Shown here piece after piece: positions 1-5,223 of a stretch of 5,223 bases of DNA. A program made the translations under genes and the position numbers. The stretch's first letter is position 1, and every line of letters begins with the position of its first letter. The stretch is from assembly GCA_030523505.1 (NCBI GenBank), contig JAUNIK010000222.1, positions 1 through 5,223 of the forward strand. Direction: 5' to 3'. The DNA is from Prevotellaceae bacterium (lineage in GTDB: Bacteria; Bacteroidota; Bacteroidia; Bacteroidales; Bacteroidaceae). The notes under the pieces are model-generated. The model made no database searches. It saw only the letters and a list, made by a program, of their open reading frames with translations, and was not told where the DNA came from.

Positions 1-140
1 ACCATGCTCACCGAGATAATCATCACGGCAAGACCTATCGCCACACCAATTGTAGCGATTCTTATGGCCGGGCGCGACACTTTCTTGTTGTCGTCGCCTT
101 CGCCATAAATGCGGCGTGAAAGGAAAAACGGTAAGTTCAC
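1..140 (-). CDS. FtsX/LolC/E-like ABC transporter permease, N-terminal fragment (3' end outside window)
   Basis: The reading frame starts at a GTG (138-140 on the minus strand) and gives 46 complete codons before the left edge. It begins VNLPFFLSRR, then a charged stretch (about residues 11-28), then a hydrophobic first membrane segment from about residue 29 (IGVAIGLAVMIISVSM). From family knowledge, a short cytoplasmic N-terminus of the form M-N-L-P-F-F-x-A-R-R, an acidic/basic linker and TM1 is typical of Bacteroidota permeases of the LolC/LolE-FtsX (MacB-like) type. These pair with an ATPase in inner-membrane transporters, in some cases for lipoprotein release. The GTG start is chosen because it matches where this family begins; the frame stays open a little further upstream but has no better start. 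The gene lies 20 bp after the aminotransferase stop on the same strand, so co-transcription is likely. Too little is visible to assign substrate or subfamily. Confidence 0.7.
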   Translation of the reverse strand, partial: MNLPFFLSRRIYGEGDDNKKVSRPAIRIATIGVAIGLAVMIISVSM

Positions 141-160
141 AATAAAGATTGTTTCGTTGC

Positions 161-1360
161 CTACATAACTCTTCCAGGGTATGCCTCGAGAGCCTTCTCA
201 AGCACAACGAGTGCCTTTTCGAGGTCCTCCTTCTTGAGCACATACGCTATGCGCACTTGGTTGATGCCAGCTCCAGGGGTAGTATAGAAACCAGCAGCAG
301 GCGCCATCATCACTGTAGCACCCTCGTATTCGAAGTGCTCAAGACACCAGCGACAGAATTTCTCACTGTCGTCAACAGGCAGTTTGGCCACGGTGTAGAA
401 AGCACCCATAGGGATAGGCGAATAGACACCAGGGATACGGTTCAGTCCGTCGATAAGGCACTTGCGTCGGTCAACATATTCATCGTAAACATCACGATGG
501 TATTCATCGGTCGCATCGAGTGAAGCCTCGGCAACAATCTGTCCGATGAGAGGTGGCGAAAGACGAGCCTGACAGAACTTCATCACTGCCTGACGCACCT
601 CTTTGTTCTTTGTGATGAGAGCACCGACACGGATTCCACACTCAGAATAACGCTTCGACACAGAGTCGATGAGTATGACATTCTGCTCGATTCCCTCGAG
701 ATGGCAAGCTGAGATGTATGGCGAACCGGTGTAGATATACTCGCGGTAAACCTCATCAGAGAAGAGGTAGAGGTCGTATTTCTTCACCATGTCGCGAATC
801 TGGTTCATCTCGCGGCGAGTGTAGAGGTAGCCCGTAGGGTTGTTAGGGTTGCAGATCATAATGGCGCGAGTACGCTCGTTGATGAGTTCCTCGAACTTCT
901 CGACCTTTGGAAGCGAGAAACCCTCATCGATGGTAGTCGTGATAGTACGGATGACAGCACCAGCCGAGATCGCAAACGCCATGTAGTTGGCATAAGCAGG
1001 TTCCGGAACGATAATCTCATCGCCTGGGTTCAGACATGACATAAAGGCGAAGAGCACAGCCTCCGAACCGCCCGAGGTGATGATGATATCATCAGCATTG
1101 ACGTTGATATTGTATTTCTCGTAATAGTGAACGAGCTTCTCTCTGTACGACTGATAGCCCTGAGAAGGTGAATACTCAAGGATTGTGCGGTCGATATTCT
1201 TCAGTGCTTCAAGGCCTTCCTTAGGAGTAGGGAGGTCAGGCTGACCGATGTTGAGATGGTATACATGAGTGCCACGAGCCTTTGCTGCAGCAGCTAAAGG
1301 AGCCAACTTACGGATTGGCGACTCAGGCATTTCGTGACCTCTTTGGGAAATCTCTGGCAT
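161..1360 (-). CDS. pyridoxal-phosphate-dependent aminotransferase, class I/II (fold type I)
   Basis: This is a complete 399-residue protein, the usual length for an aspartate-aminotransferase-fold enzyme, expected in the cytoplasm and using PLP to move an amino group between an amino acid and a 2-oxo acid. Visible family motifs in order: NIGQPD (37-42, substrate side), SGGSE (96-100, PLP phosphate loop), NPNNPTG (171-177, Asn174 to the PLP ring oxygen), SDEVY (201-205, Asp202 to the ring nitrogen, Tyr205), SVSKRYSECGIRVG (233-246, Lys236 as the Schiff-base lysine and Arg244) and QVRIAY (368-373, Arg370 for the substrate carboxylate). All key residues are present, so it should be active. The start MPEISQRGHEMPESPIRKL is kept because Bacteroidota homologues commonly begin with such a stretch; Met11 is the alternative. 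It is the first gene of a minus-strand pair with the FtsX-like permease. The amino-acid substrate cannot be read from the sequence, so no gene symbol is given. Confidence 0.93.
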   Translation of the reverse strand: MPEISQRGHEMPESPIRKLAPLAAAAKARGTHVYHLNIGQPDLPTPKEGLEALKNIDRTILEYSPSQGYQSYREKLVHYYEKYNINVNADDIIITSGGSEAVLFAFMSCLNPGDEIIVPEPAYANYMAFAISAGAVIRTITTTIDEGFSLPKVEKFEELINERTRAIMICNPNNPTGYLYTRREMNQIRDMVKKYDLYLFSDEVYREYIYTGSPYISACHLEGIEQNVILIDSVSKRYSECGIRVGALITKNKEVRQAVMKFCQARLSPPLIGQIVAEASLDATDEYHRDVYDEYVDRRKCLIDGLNRIPGVYSPIPMGAFYTVAKLPVDDSEKFCRWCLEHFEYEGATVMMAPAAGFYTTPGAGINQVRIAYVLKKEDLEKALVVLEKALEAYPGRVM

Positions 1361-1422
1361 ATAATATTAATAATGTTTTTACTTGTTTGTTATTCTTCTT
1401 TCTGTTGAATCCTTTCGCGGTT

Positions 1423-1437
1423 CTCGTCTATGACGAG
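1423..1437 (-). other. Perfect 6-bp hairpin in the aminotransferase leader
   Basis: CTCGTC (1423-1428) and GACGAG (1432-1437) are exact inverted repeats around a 3-base loop. On the minus-strand transcript this lies between the proposed promoter (1459-1466) and the start codon at 1360, about 60 nt ahead of the start. It has no following T-run in the minus direction, so it does not look like a terminator. Any regulatory role is inference. Confidence 0.4.
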
Positions 1438-1458
1438 GGCGCAAGGCATATCAATTTG

Positions 1459-1466
1459 CAAAATTA
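1459..1466 (-). promoter_or_regulatory. Bacteroidota -7 promoter box for the aminotransferase-permease pair
   Basis: On the minus strand this reads TAATTTTG followed by C, an exact match to the Bacteroidota primary sigma -7 consensus TAnnTTTG. A TTTC at 1488-1491, 21 bases upstream, is one mismatch from the expected TTTG -33 element. The predicted transcript would start near 1453-1455 and carry a leader of about 95 nt to the start at 1360. The position is right for the aminotransferase, but A/T-rich DNA makes chance matches common. Confidence 0.5.
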
Positions 1467-1561
1467 CGGAAAAAATATGAGAATGATGAAAGCGCAGAGC
1501 AAAAAACGAGATTTATTGGCTATTTTTGATGCTGAAACGAGGAAAATCCAAATTATTTATG

Positions 1562-1569
1562 TACTTTTG
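1562..1569 (+). promoter_or_regulatory. Bacteroidota -7 promoter box for the DUF4494-yggS pair
   Basis: TACTTTTG followed by C fits the TAnnTTTG consensus and lies 17 bp before the ATG at 1587, leaving a short, A-rich leader (AATTAAAAAA), as is usual in this phylum. No convincing TTTG -33 element is seen about 20 bases upstream, which weakens the call. The divergent aminotransferase promoter candidate lies about 95 bp to the left, so the two transcription units share this intergenic region. Confidence 0.5.
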
Positions 1570-1586
1570 CACTCGTAATTAAAAAA

Positions 1587-2099
1587 ATGACAGAAACAAT
1601 GAGAGCAAGAACCGCAACTTGGTTTGAGACCAAGATACGTTATGAGAAGATGATGGAAGATGGTTTGACGAAGCCAGTGACTGAGGCGTATGTAGTCGAT
1701 GCACTGAGCTATGCCGAGGCAGAAGCACAAATCATCGAGGAGATGAGCGCCTATATCAGTGGCGAATTCAAGGTGAAGGACATCAAACAGCCTACATACA
1801 AGGAGATTTTCTTCTCGGAACTCGCATCAGCAGATAAGTGGTACAAGGCGAAGTTGCAGTTTATCACTATCGATGAGAAAACCGAAAAGGAGAAGCGCCA
1901 AAATGTTTTCTATCTTGTTCAGGCAACCACTTTCTTCGAAGCAGTGAAGAATATTGATGAGGTGATGGGCAAGACAATGATTGACTATACTGTTGCTTCT
2001 GTAACCGAGACTCAGATTATGGATGTCTTTGAGCATCACGCCAAAACTCCAGCTGAGGAAAGAAACGATGTTCCTGAGTACGAGGAGCAGCAGGCTTAA
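1587..2099 (+). CDS. DUF4494 domain-containing protein
   Basis: This 170-residue protein is soluble, with no signal peptide or membrane segment. The pattern TWFETKIRYEKMMEDG (11-26), VTEAYVVDALSYAEAEAQIIEEM (31-53), ISGEF (57-61), WYKAKLQFITIDEK (85-98) and IMDVF (144-148) is recognised as the DUF4494 family of Bacteroidota, whose function is unknown to me. The family domain covers roughly residues 10-150, and the last 20 residues are acidic and probably flexible (EERNDVPEYEEQQA). ATG 1587 follows an A-rich leader; Met5 (1599) is an alternative start, and only a few residues separate either from the conserved TWFE. The next gene, yggS, begins 16 bp after the stop, which suggests one transcript and a possible link to PLP homeostasis. 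That link is guilt by association only. Confidence 0.88.
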   Translation: MTETMRARTATWFETKIRYEKMMEDGLTKPVTEAYVVDALSYAEAEAQIIEEMSAYISGEFKVKDIKQPTYKEIFFSELASADKWYKAKLQFITIDEKTEKEKRQNVFYLVQATTFFEAVKNIDEVMGKTMIDYTVASVTETQIMDVFEHHAKTPAEERNDVPEYEEQQA

Positions 2100-2115
2100 T
2101 AATAATTTCTTTGAC

Positions 2116-2787
2116 ATGTATCCGGTAAAAGAGCATATCGCAAAACTGCTTGATTCACTGCCGCAGGGCGTTCGCCTTGTGGCAGTGAGCAAGTATCACC
2201 CTGCCGAATACATTGAGGAAGCCTATGCCGTAGGTCAGCGCATCTTCGGCGAGAGTCATGTGCAGGAACTGCGCCAGAAAGTGGAGGTGCTACCGAGCGA
2301 TATTGAGTGGCATTTTATTGGTCATCTACAAACCAATAAGGTGAAGTATATCGCACCATATATTACTATGATTGAGAGTGTTGATTCAGAGCGTCTTATA
2401 GCAGAAATCAACAAGCAGTGCTTGAAGCATAATAGAGTAGTGGATGTATTACTGGAATTGCATGTGGCAAAGGAGGAAACAAAAAGCGGTTTTACCCCCG
2501 AGGAACTCGAAGTTTTATTAGCTTCCGGAGTGAAGGAAAAATACCCAAATGTGCGTATCTGTGGCCTTATGACCATGGCGTCATATACCGACGATGAGAG
2601 TCTCATTGACTCGGAGTTTGAACAGGCTTCGCAGTTCTTTGATAAAATCAAGACAAACTATTTTGCAGCAGACGATTATTTTGCAGTGAGATCATGGGGC
2701 ATGAGCGGTGATTACCCATTGGCAATCAAGCATCATTCCAACATGATTCGCGTGGGAACTCTGCTGTTTGGTCCACGCGTTTATTAG
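2116..2787 (+). CDS. yggS: YggS/PROSC family PLP-binding protein (PLP homeostasis)
   Basis: This 223-residue protein has the normal length for the family, a single-domain TIM barrel of the alanine-racemase N-terminal type. It binds PLP and helps keep free PLP and amino/keto-acid pools in balance, without a known catalytic reaction. Visible motifs are VAVSKYHP (22-29) with Lys26 as the PLP lysine, FGESHVQE (44-51), WHFIGHLQTNK (65-75), ETKSGF (121-126), RICGLMTMA (147-155), SWGMSGDYPLAI (193-204) and IRVGTLLFGPR (211-221), the last two forming the phosphate site. The frame is open upstream to 2023, but that part overlaps the DUF4494 coding sequence, and MYPVKEHIAKLL is where the family begins, so ATG 2116 is chosen. 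The common SMGMS is SWGMS here, a small departure. The gene lies 16 bp after DUF4494 and likely shares its promoter. Confidence 0.93.
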   Translation: MYPVKEHIAKLLDSLPQGVRLVAVSKYHPAEYIEEAYAVGQRIFGESHVQELRQKVEVLPSDIEWHFIGHLQTNKVKYIAPYITMIESVDSERLIAEINKQCLKHNRVVDVLLELHVAKEETKSGFTPEELEVLLASGVKEKYPNVRICGLMTMASYTDDESLIDSEFEQASQFFDKIKTNYFAADDYFAVRSWGMSGDYPLAIKHHSNMIRVGTLLFGPRVY

Positions 2788-2846
2788 TCTGCAGAATCAT
2801 TAATCAGCCTTTTCATATTTTCATATTTATGAAATGAGTTTGTGTG

Positions 2847-2956
2847 GACGGCGTTGCACAACTGTGCGGACGGTGCGCGCACAACTGTTTTACGGCGAGC
2901 ACACAGTTGTATTTCGGTCTTCGCACAACTTATCGGCGGTCTGCGCTATTTGTTCA
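2847..2956 (+). repeat. Array of five degenerate 22-bp tandem units
   Basis: CGG recurs at 2849, 2871, 2893, 2915 and 2937, exactly 22 bp apart. Each unit then carries a version of GCACAACTGT about 5-6 bases later: GCACAACTGT at 2856-2865 and 2879-2888, CACAGTTGT at 2902-2910, GCACAACTT at 2923-2931, and a decayed form (GCTATTTGT) in the fifth unit. The approximate consensus is nnCGGynnkcGCACAACTGTnn. Inside it, ACAACTGT (2881-2888) and ACAGTTGT (2903-2910) are exact inverted repeats with a 14-base loop, and GCACA/TGTGC (2856-2867) is a small inverted repeat. The array is visibly GC-richer than the A/T-rich DNA on both sides. Its function is unknown. Possibilities are a protein-binding array, an RNA structure at the end of the yggS transcript, or a dispersed genus-level intergenic repeat. 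It does not have the unit structure of a CRISPR array. Confidence 0.7.
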
Positions 2957-2969
2957 AACTCAAAAATTG

Positions 2970-3022
2970 TTTTTATAAAATAAAACTTTTTTGCCGTTTT
3001 ATTCTTTTTTTATAAAATAAAA
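2970..3022 (+). repeat. 16-bp A/T direct repeat upstream of the polysaccharide promoter
   Basis: TTTTTATAAAATAAAA occurs at 2970-2985 and again, identically, at 3007-3022, 37 bp apart. Each copy contains the perfect palindrome TTTTATAAAA. Between them, AATAAAAC (2979-2986) and GTTTTATT (2996-3003) form an 8-bp inverted repeat with a 9-base loop. The second copy ends 3 bases before the -7 box at 3026. A role as an UP-like or regulator-binding element is inference, and simple A/T composition could explain part of it. Confidence 0.5.
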
Positions 3023-3025
3023 AGT

Positions 3026-3033
3026 TACCTTTG
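3026..3033 (+). promoter_or_regulatory. Bacteroidota -7 promoter box for the polysaccharide operon
   Basis: TACCTTTG followed by C is a textbook TAnnTTTG box, set in A/T-rich DNA. A clear TTTG -33 element is not present at the expected distance, only T-runs around 3005-3011. Transcription would begin near 3038-3040, giving a leader of about 175 nt before ATG 3213, long compared with the other genes here. Confidence 0.6.
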
Positions 3034-3166
3034 CATTTGTTCGGAAACGATTTTTCCCAAGTTTGTTACTTGCGGGTGCGTAAGTGTTTGATATTCAGTG
3101 GGTTATATCTCGCTGGGTAAAATGTTTGTGTGCAATGGTATTCTTTTGATTTATGCATATAGATCG

Positions 3167-3178
3167 TTTTCCGGAAAA
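3167..3178 (+). promoter_or_regulatory. Perfect 12-bp palindrome in the leader, possible operator or hairpin
   Basis: TTTTCCGGAAAA is its own reverse complement and lies 34 bp before the start of the sugar-phosphate transferase gene, well downstream of the predicted promoter. Related pieces, TTCGGAAACGATTTTTCC (3040-3057) and ATCCGAAAAT (3183-3192), occur nearby. It could bind a dimeric regulator or be a chance palindrome; nothing in the window decides this. Confidence 0.3.
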
Positions 3179-3212
3179 ACACATCCGAAAATAATCCAGA
3201 TAATCATTATTT

Positions 3213-4613
3213 ATGATTAAATATCGCGAATCAACCGACATTAGTGTCAGATTGATGATTTTGCTCGGTGAATTATTGGTCGTCGACGGTTTGTTGGCGG
3301 TCATGTTTTTTGCGTTCTTCTACAGCGAAGGCGGTTTTCTGCCTCACTTTAAACGAGTAACCGTTCTCCTGAGTATCATCTATGCATTCTGCCATCTCCA
3401 TACAGGAGTATCGGTCCACAAACGTATTACCACCAGTGAAGATATTTTCTTCCGAGTGTTGATCAACAACTTCTGGTATATCGCTGTATCATTCTTTGTT
3501 CTGTGGACTCTGCATTGGCCTTTGGTTTCTGTACAGTTCATGGTGCCATATTATCTGGGAGTGATAGTATGTACGATCTTTTATCGCTTTGTTATTCGCC
3601 AGTGCATTAAGGCTTATCGCGCCAATCCTGTTCACCATCGCAAAGCATTGTTTGTTGGCCCTACCGATACTATCTATGGATTGTTCAACCAAATGGCCAA
3701 GGATCCGACTGTAGGCTATGATGTGCTCGGCTATTTCGCTGTTGAAGAAAATGTTGACGCTTCGGCAAGAGCTCCATATCTTGGAACACCTGATGATGTT
3801 ATTGCTTATCTTGATGAACACCATGAAGAGGTCGAGGAACTGTATTGCACCCTCTCAACCGAGTACAATGACTTTATTAACAAGCTGTTGCCTTACTGCG
3901 AGAACCATATTATCCGCTTCTATAGCATCCCAACGAACTTCAACTATACTAAGCGAACAATGTCGATGCAGATGATTGCCGGTCTGCCGGTGTTCTCGTT
4001 GCACGATGAACCTTTGGCACAGATGAGCAACCGTATACTGAAGCGCTCATTTGATTTCATCTGTTCGTCATTGTTCCTGCTGTTTGGATTCCCGTTTGTA
4101 TATATCATCTTCGGCACATGGATAAAACTGTCGAGTCCAGGACCGATATTCTTCAAGCAAAAGCGCTCGGGCCTCAACGGCAAGGAATTCTATTGTTATA
4201 AGTTCCGCTCGATGCGCGTTAATGCCGACGCAGATAAACTGCAGGCTACGAAAGACGACCCACGCAAGACAAGAGTAGGGGAGTTCATGCGTCGCACAAA
4301 TATCGACGAACTGCCGCAGTTCATCAATGTATGGAAAGGCGAAATGTCGATGGTTGGTCCCCGTCCACACATGCTTGCCCACACCGATATGTATTCGCAT
4401 ATCATCAACAACTACATGCTGCGCCACTTTGTGAAACCAGGCATTACCGGCTATGCCCAAGTGACCGGTTTCCGTGGCGAGACCTCGGAACTCTGGCAGA
4501 TGGAAGGTCGCGTGAAGCTAGACATCTGGTACATCGAGCACGGGAGTTTCCCATTGGATATATGGATTATGATCAAGACCTTCACCAATATTGGTAAGGA
4601 CAGCGCGTTCTAA
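3213..4613 (+). CDS. wcaJ: WcaJ-type undecaprenyl-phosphate sugar-1-phosphate transferase (polysaccharide priming enzyme)
   Basis: This complete 466-residue inner-membrane protein has the full length of the large polyisoprenyl-phosphate hexose-1-phosphate transferases. Such enzymes move a sugar-1-phosphate, often glucose, from a UDP-sugar to undecaprenyl phosphate and start a polysaccharide repeat unit. Four N-terminal hydrophobic segments (about 13-35, 48-64, 86-102, 108-128) precede a cytoplasmic nucleotide-binding-like domain (about 143-260, beginning RKALFVG). A further membrane or re-entrant helix (about 281-304) leads the catalytic domain. There, KRSFDFICS (277-285), SPGPIFFKQKRSG (308-320), YKFRSM (329-334), DELPQFINVWKGEMSMVGPRP (365-385, with the Asp365-Glu366 pair expected to be catalytic), KPGITGYAQV (408-417) and KLDIWY (435-440) are all present. 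ATG 3213 is the natural start before the first hydrophobic segment. The exact sugar is not readable, so the symbol denotes the family type. The next gene follows after 13 bp. Confidence 0.93.
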   Translation: MIKYRESTDISVRLMILLGELLVVDGLLAVMFFAFFYSEGGFLPHFKRVTVLLSIIYAFCHLHTGVSVHKRITTSEDIFFRVLINNFWYIAVSFFVLWTLHWPLVSVQFMVPYYLGVIVCTIFYRFVIRQCIKAYRANPVHHRKALFVGPTDTIYGLFNQMAKDPTVGYDVLGYFAVEENVDASARAPYLGTPDDVIAYLDEHHEEVEELYCTLSTEYNDFINKLLPYCENHIIRFYSIPTNFNYTKRTMSMQMIAGLPVFSLHDEPLAQMSNRILKRSFDFICSSLFLLFGFPFVYIIFGTWIKLSSPGPIFFKQKRSGLNGKEFYCYKFRSMRVNADADKLQATKDDPRKTRVGEFMRRTNIDELPQFINVWKGEMSMVGPRPHMLAHTDMYSHIINNYMLRHFVKPGITGYAQVTGFRGETSELWQMEGRVKLDIWYIEHGSFPLDIWIMIKTFTNIGKDSAF

Positions 4614-4626
4614 ATGTCAGCATTTT

Positions 4627-5223
4627 ATGAGCAGTAAGAATAAAGAAAGAATTGCGTATTTCGATATTGCCAAAGCACTGTTGATATTTATTGTGATTTT
4701 TCATCACGAGTCGTTTGCTGCTCGCGACACTCATATCGAAGGTAGCTTACAGTGGAATTTTACTTTTCTGCCTTTGTATGCATCGTGGTTTATGCCAGCG
4801 TTCTTCTTCATCACTGGCTACTGCACCAACTTCGAGAAAGATTTCAGGGGCTTTGCTGTTAACAACCTCCGAACCCTGATATGGCCGGCGGTAAGCATCT
4901 TTTTCGTGTTGGCAGTATTCCATGCTTTTGCTGCCGCGGATATTGCGGCGTTCTTTGATGATTGCAATACAATTCCTATCCGAGGGTTCAACTGGTTCCT
5001 GATGGCGCTGTTCCTTTCGAAGATGCTTATGTGGACAATAAACCACTATGTCAGGAATCTCACTCTGGCGGGTGTTGCAACGCTTCTGATAGGAATCATT
5101 GCTATCTGCATGAATGATGCTGATTTCCTCGGAGGTAACTATCTGCACCATCGTCATGCCCTGTATTTGACAATATTCCTTTTTTGTGGATATGCCGCAC
5201 GACAGAAAGCATTGCTCAATGAC
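4627..5223 (+). CDS. Acyltransferase-3 family membrane protein, N-terminal part (3' end outside window)
   Basis: An open frame of 199 codons runs from ATG 4627 to the right edge with no stop. The protein begins with a short charged stretch and then RIAYFDIAKALLIFIVIFHH (8-27), in which the R-x-x-x-x-D-I-A-K-A form and the His at the end of TM1 are typical of the acyltransferase-3 family (OafA/OatA/NodX-like). WFMPAFFFITGY (54-65) is the second hallmark and NWFLMALFL (122-130) a third. Hydrophobic segments lie near 14-26, 51-65, 83-102, 122-136, 147-161 and 178-190. Such proteins sit in the inner membrane and add acetyl or other acyl groups to sugars of surface polysaccharides. ATG 4627 is chosen because ATG 4614, right after the upstream stop, reads only seven codons in another frame. 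The 13-bp gap suggests co-transcription with the priming transferase, so modification of that polysaccharide is a reasonable inference. Substrate and acyl donor are unknown. Confidence 0.85.
   Translation, partial: MSSKNKERIAYFDIAKALLIFIVIFHHESFAARDTHIEGSLQWNFTFLPLYASWFMPAFFFITGYCTNFEKDFRGFAVNNLRTLIWPAVSIFFVLAVFHAFAAADIAAFFDDCNTIPIRGFNWFLMALFLSKMLMWTINHYVRNLTLAGVATLLIGIIAICMNDADFLGGNYLHHRHALYLTIFLFCGYAARQKALLND

Larger units (their letters stand above)
2788..3212 (+). other. 425-bp intergenic region between yggS and the polysaccharide genes
   Basis: No convincing gene is seen here on either strand. From left to right it holds a short A/T stretch with TTTTCATA twice and a weak 6-bp hairpin (2819-2834), a GC-richer array of 22-bp degenerate units (2847-2956), an A/T-rich block with a 16-bp direct repeat (2970-3022), a promoter box (3026-3033) and a leader of about 175 nt. 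No strong intrinsic terminator for the yggS transcript is visible. A 49-codon frame (2834-2983) crosses the repeats but looks fortuitous. Confidence 0.7.

Noticed and set aside
1282..1578. A 98-codon plus-strand frame opposite the start of the aminotransferase.
   Set aside because: It overlaps the conserved N-terminus of the aminotransferase in antisense and then runs through the intergenic region; its sequence has no recognisable domain.
2023..2115. Upstream extension of the yggS frame to an ATG inside the DUF4494 gene.
   Set aside because: The extra 31 residues are out-of-frame translation of DUF4494 coding sequence, and the family begins at about the Met at 2116.
2819..2834. TTTCAT/ATGAAA hairpin after yggS as a terminator.
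   Set aside because: The stem is only 6 bp, A/T-rich, and is not followed by a T-run.
2847..2956. The repeat array as a CRISPR.
   Set aside because: Units are contiguous, 22 bp and degenerate, with no unique spacers between conserved repeats and no cas genes in the window.
2834..2983. A 49-codon frame starting MSLCGRRCTT and ending TAA, crossing the 22-bp repeat array.
   Set aside because: The peptide is rich in Cys and Arg because of the GC-rich repeats and matches no family I know. The repeat period of 22 bp is not a multiple of three, so the units would be read in changing frames.
3095..3304. A 69-codon minus-strand frame across the leader and start of the sugar-phosphate transferase.
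   Set aside because: It overlaps the N-terminus of a well supported gene in antisense and shows no recognisable motif.
4747..5157. A 136-codon minus-strand frame on the right side.
   Set aside because: It is the antisense shadow of the acyltransferase, whose plus-strand frame shows clear family motifs and membrane segments.

Overview
The window looks like chromosomal DNA from a member of the Bacteroidota, most likely Prevotella or a close relative. Three things point there. The promoter-like boxes have the TAnnTTTG form of the Bacteroidota sigma factor. The start codons follow A/T-rich leaders rather than Shine-Dalgarno sites. The gene families are typical of the phylum: a DUF4494 protein next to a YggS-type protein, and a LolC/E-FtsX-type permease whose N-terminus has the form usual in Bacteroidota. 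The genus is an inference from general character and was not tested.

Left part, minus strand (1-1360): a class I/II PLP-dependent aminotransferase is followed after 20 bp by the first 46 codons of an FtsX/LolC/E-like ABC transporter permease that runs off the left edge. A Bacteroidota-type promoter candidate for this pair lies at 1459-1466. Between it and the start is a short leader with a perfect 6-bp hairpin.

Middle, plus strand (1562-2787): a promoter-like box lies just upstream of a DUF4494 protein gene, which is followed 16 bp later by a yggS-type PLP-homeostasis gene. The pair reads as one operon, divergent from the aminotransferase, so two PLP-binding proteins flank the shared intergenic region and DUF4494.

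Intergenic region (2788-3212, 425 bp): it holds no convincing gene. It contains an array of five degenerate 22-bp tandem units (GC-richer, core CGG...GCACAACTGT), an A/T-rich stretch with a 16-bp direct repeat, a good promoter box (TACCTTTG), and a leader of about 175 nt carrying a perfect 12-bp palindrome.

Right part, plus strand (3213-5223): a complete WcaJ-type polyprenyl-phosphate sugar-1-phosphate transferase is followed after 13 bp by the first 199 codons of an acyltransferase-3 family membrane protein that runs off the right edge. A priming glycosyltransferase plus an acyltransferase suggests the start of an exopolysaccharide or capsule operon continuing beyond the window.

Nothing here is clearly an undescribed system. 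The least explained element is the 22-bp repeat array upstream of the polysaccharide genes.
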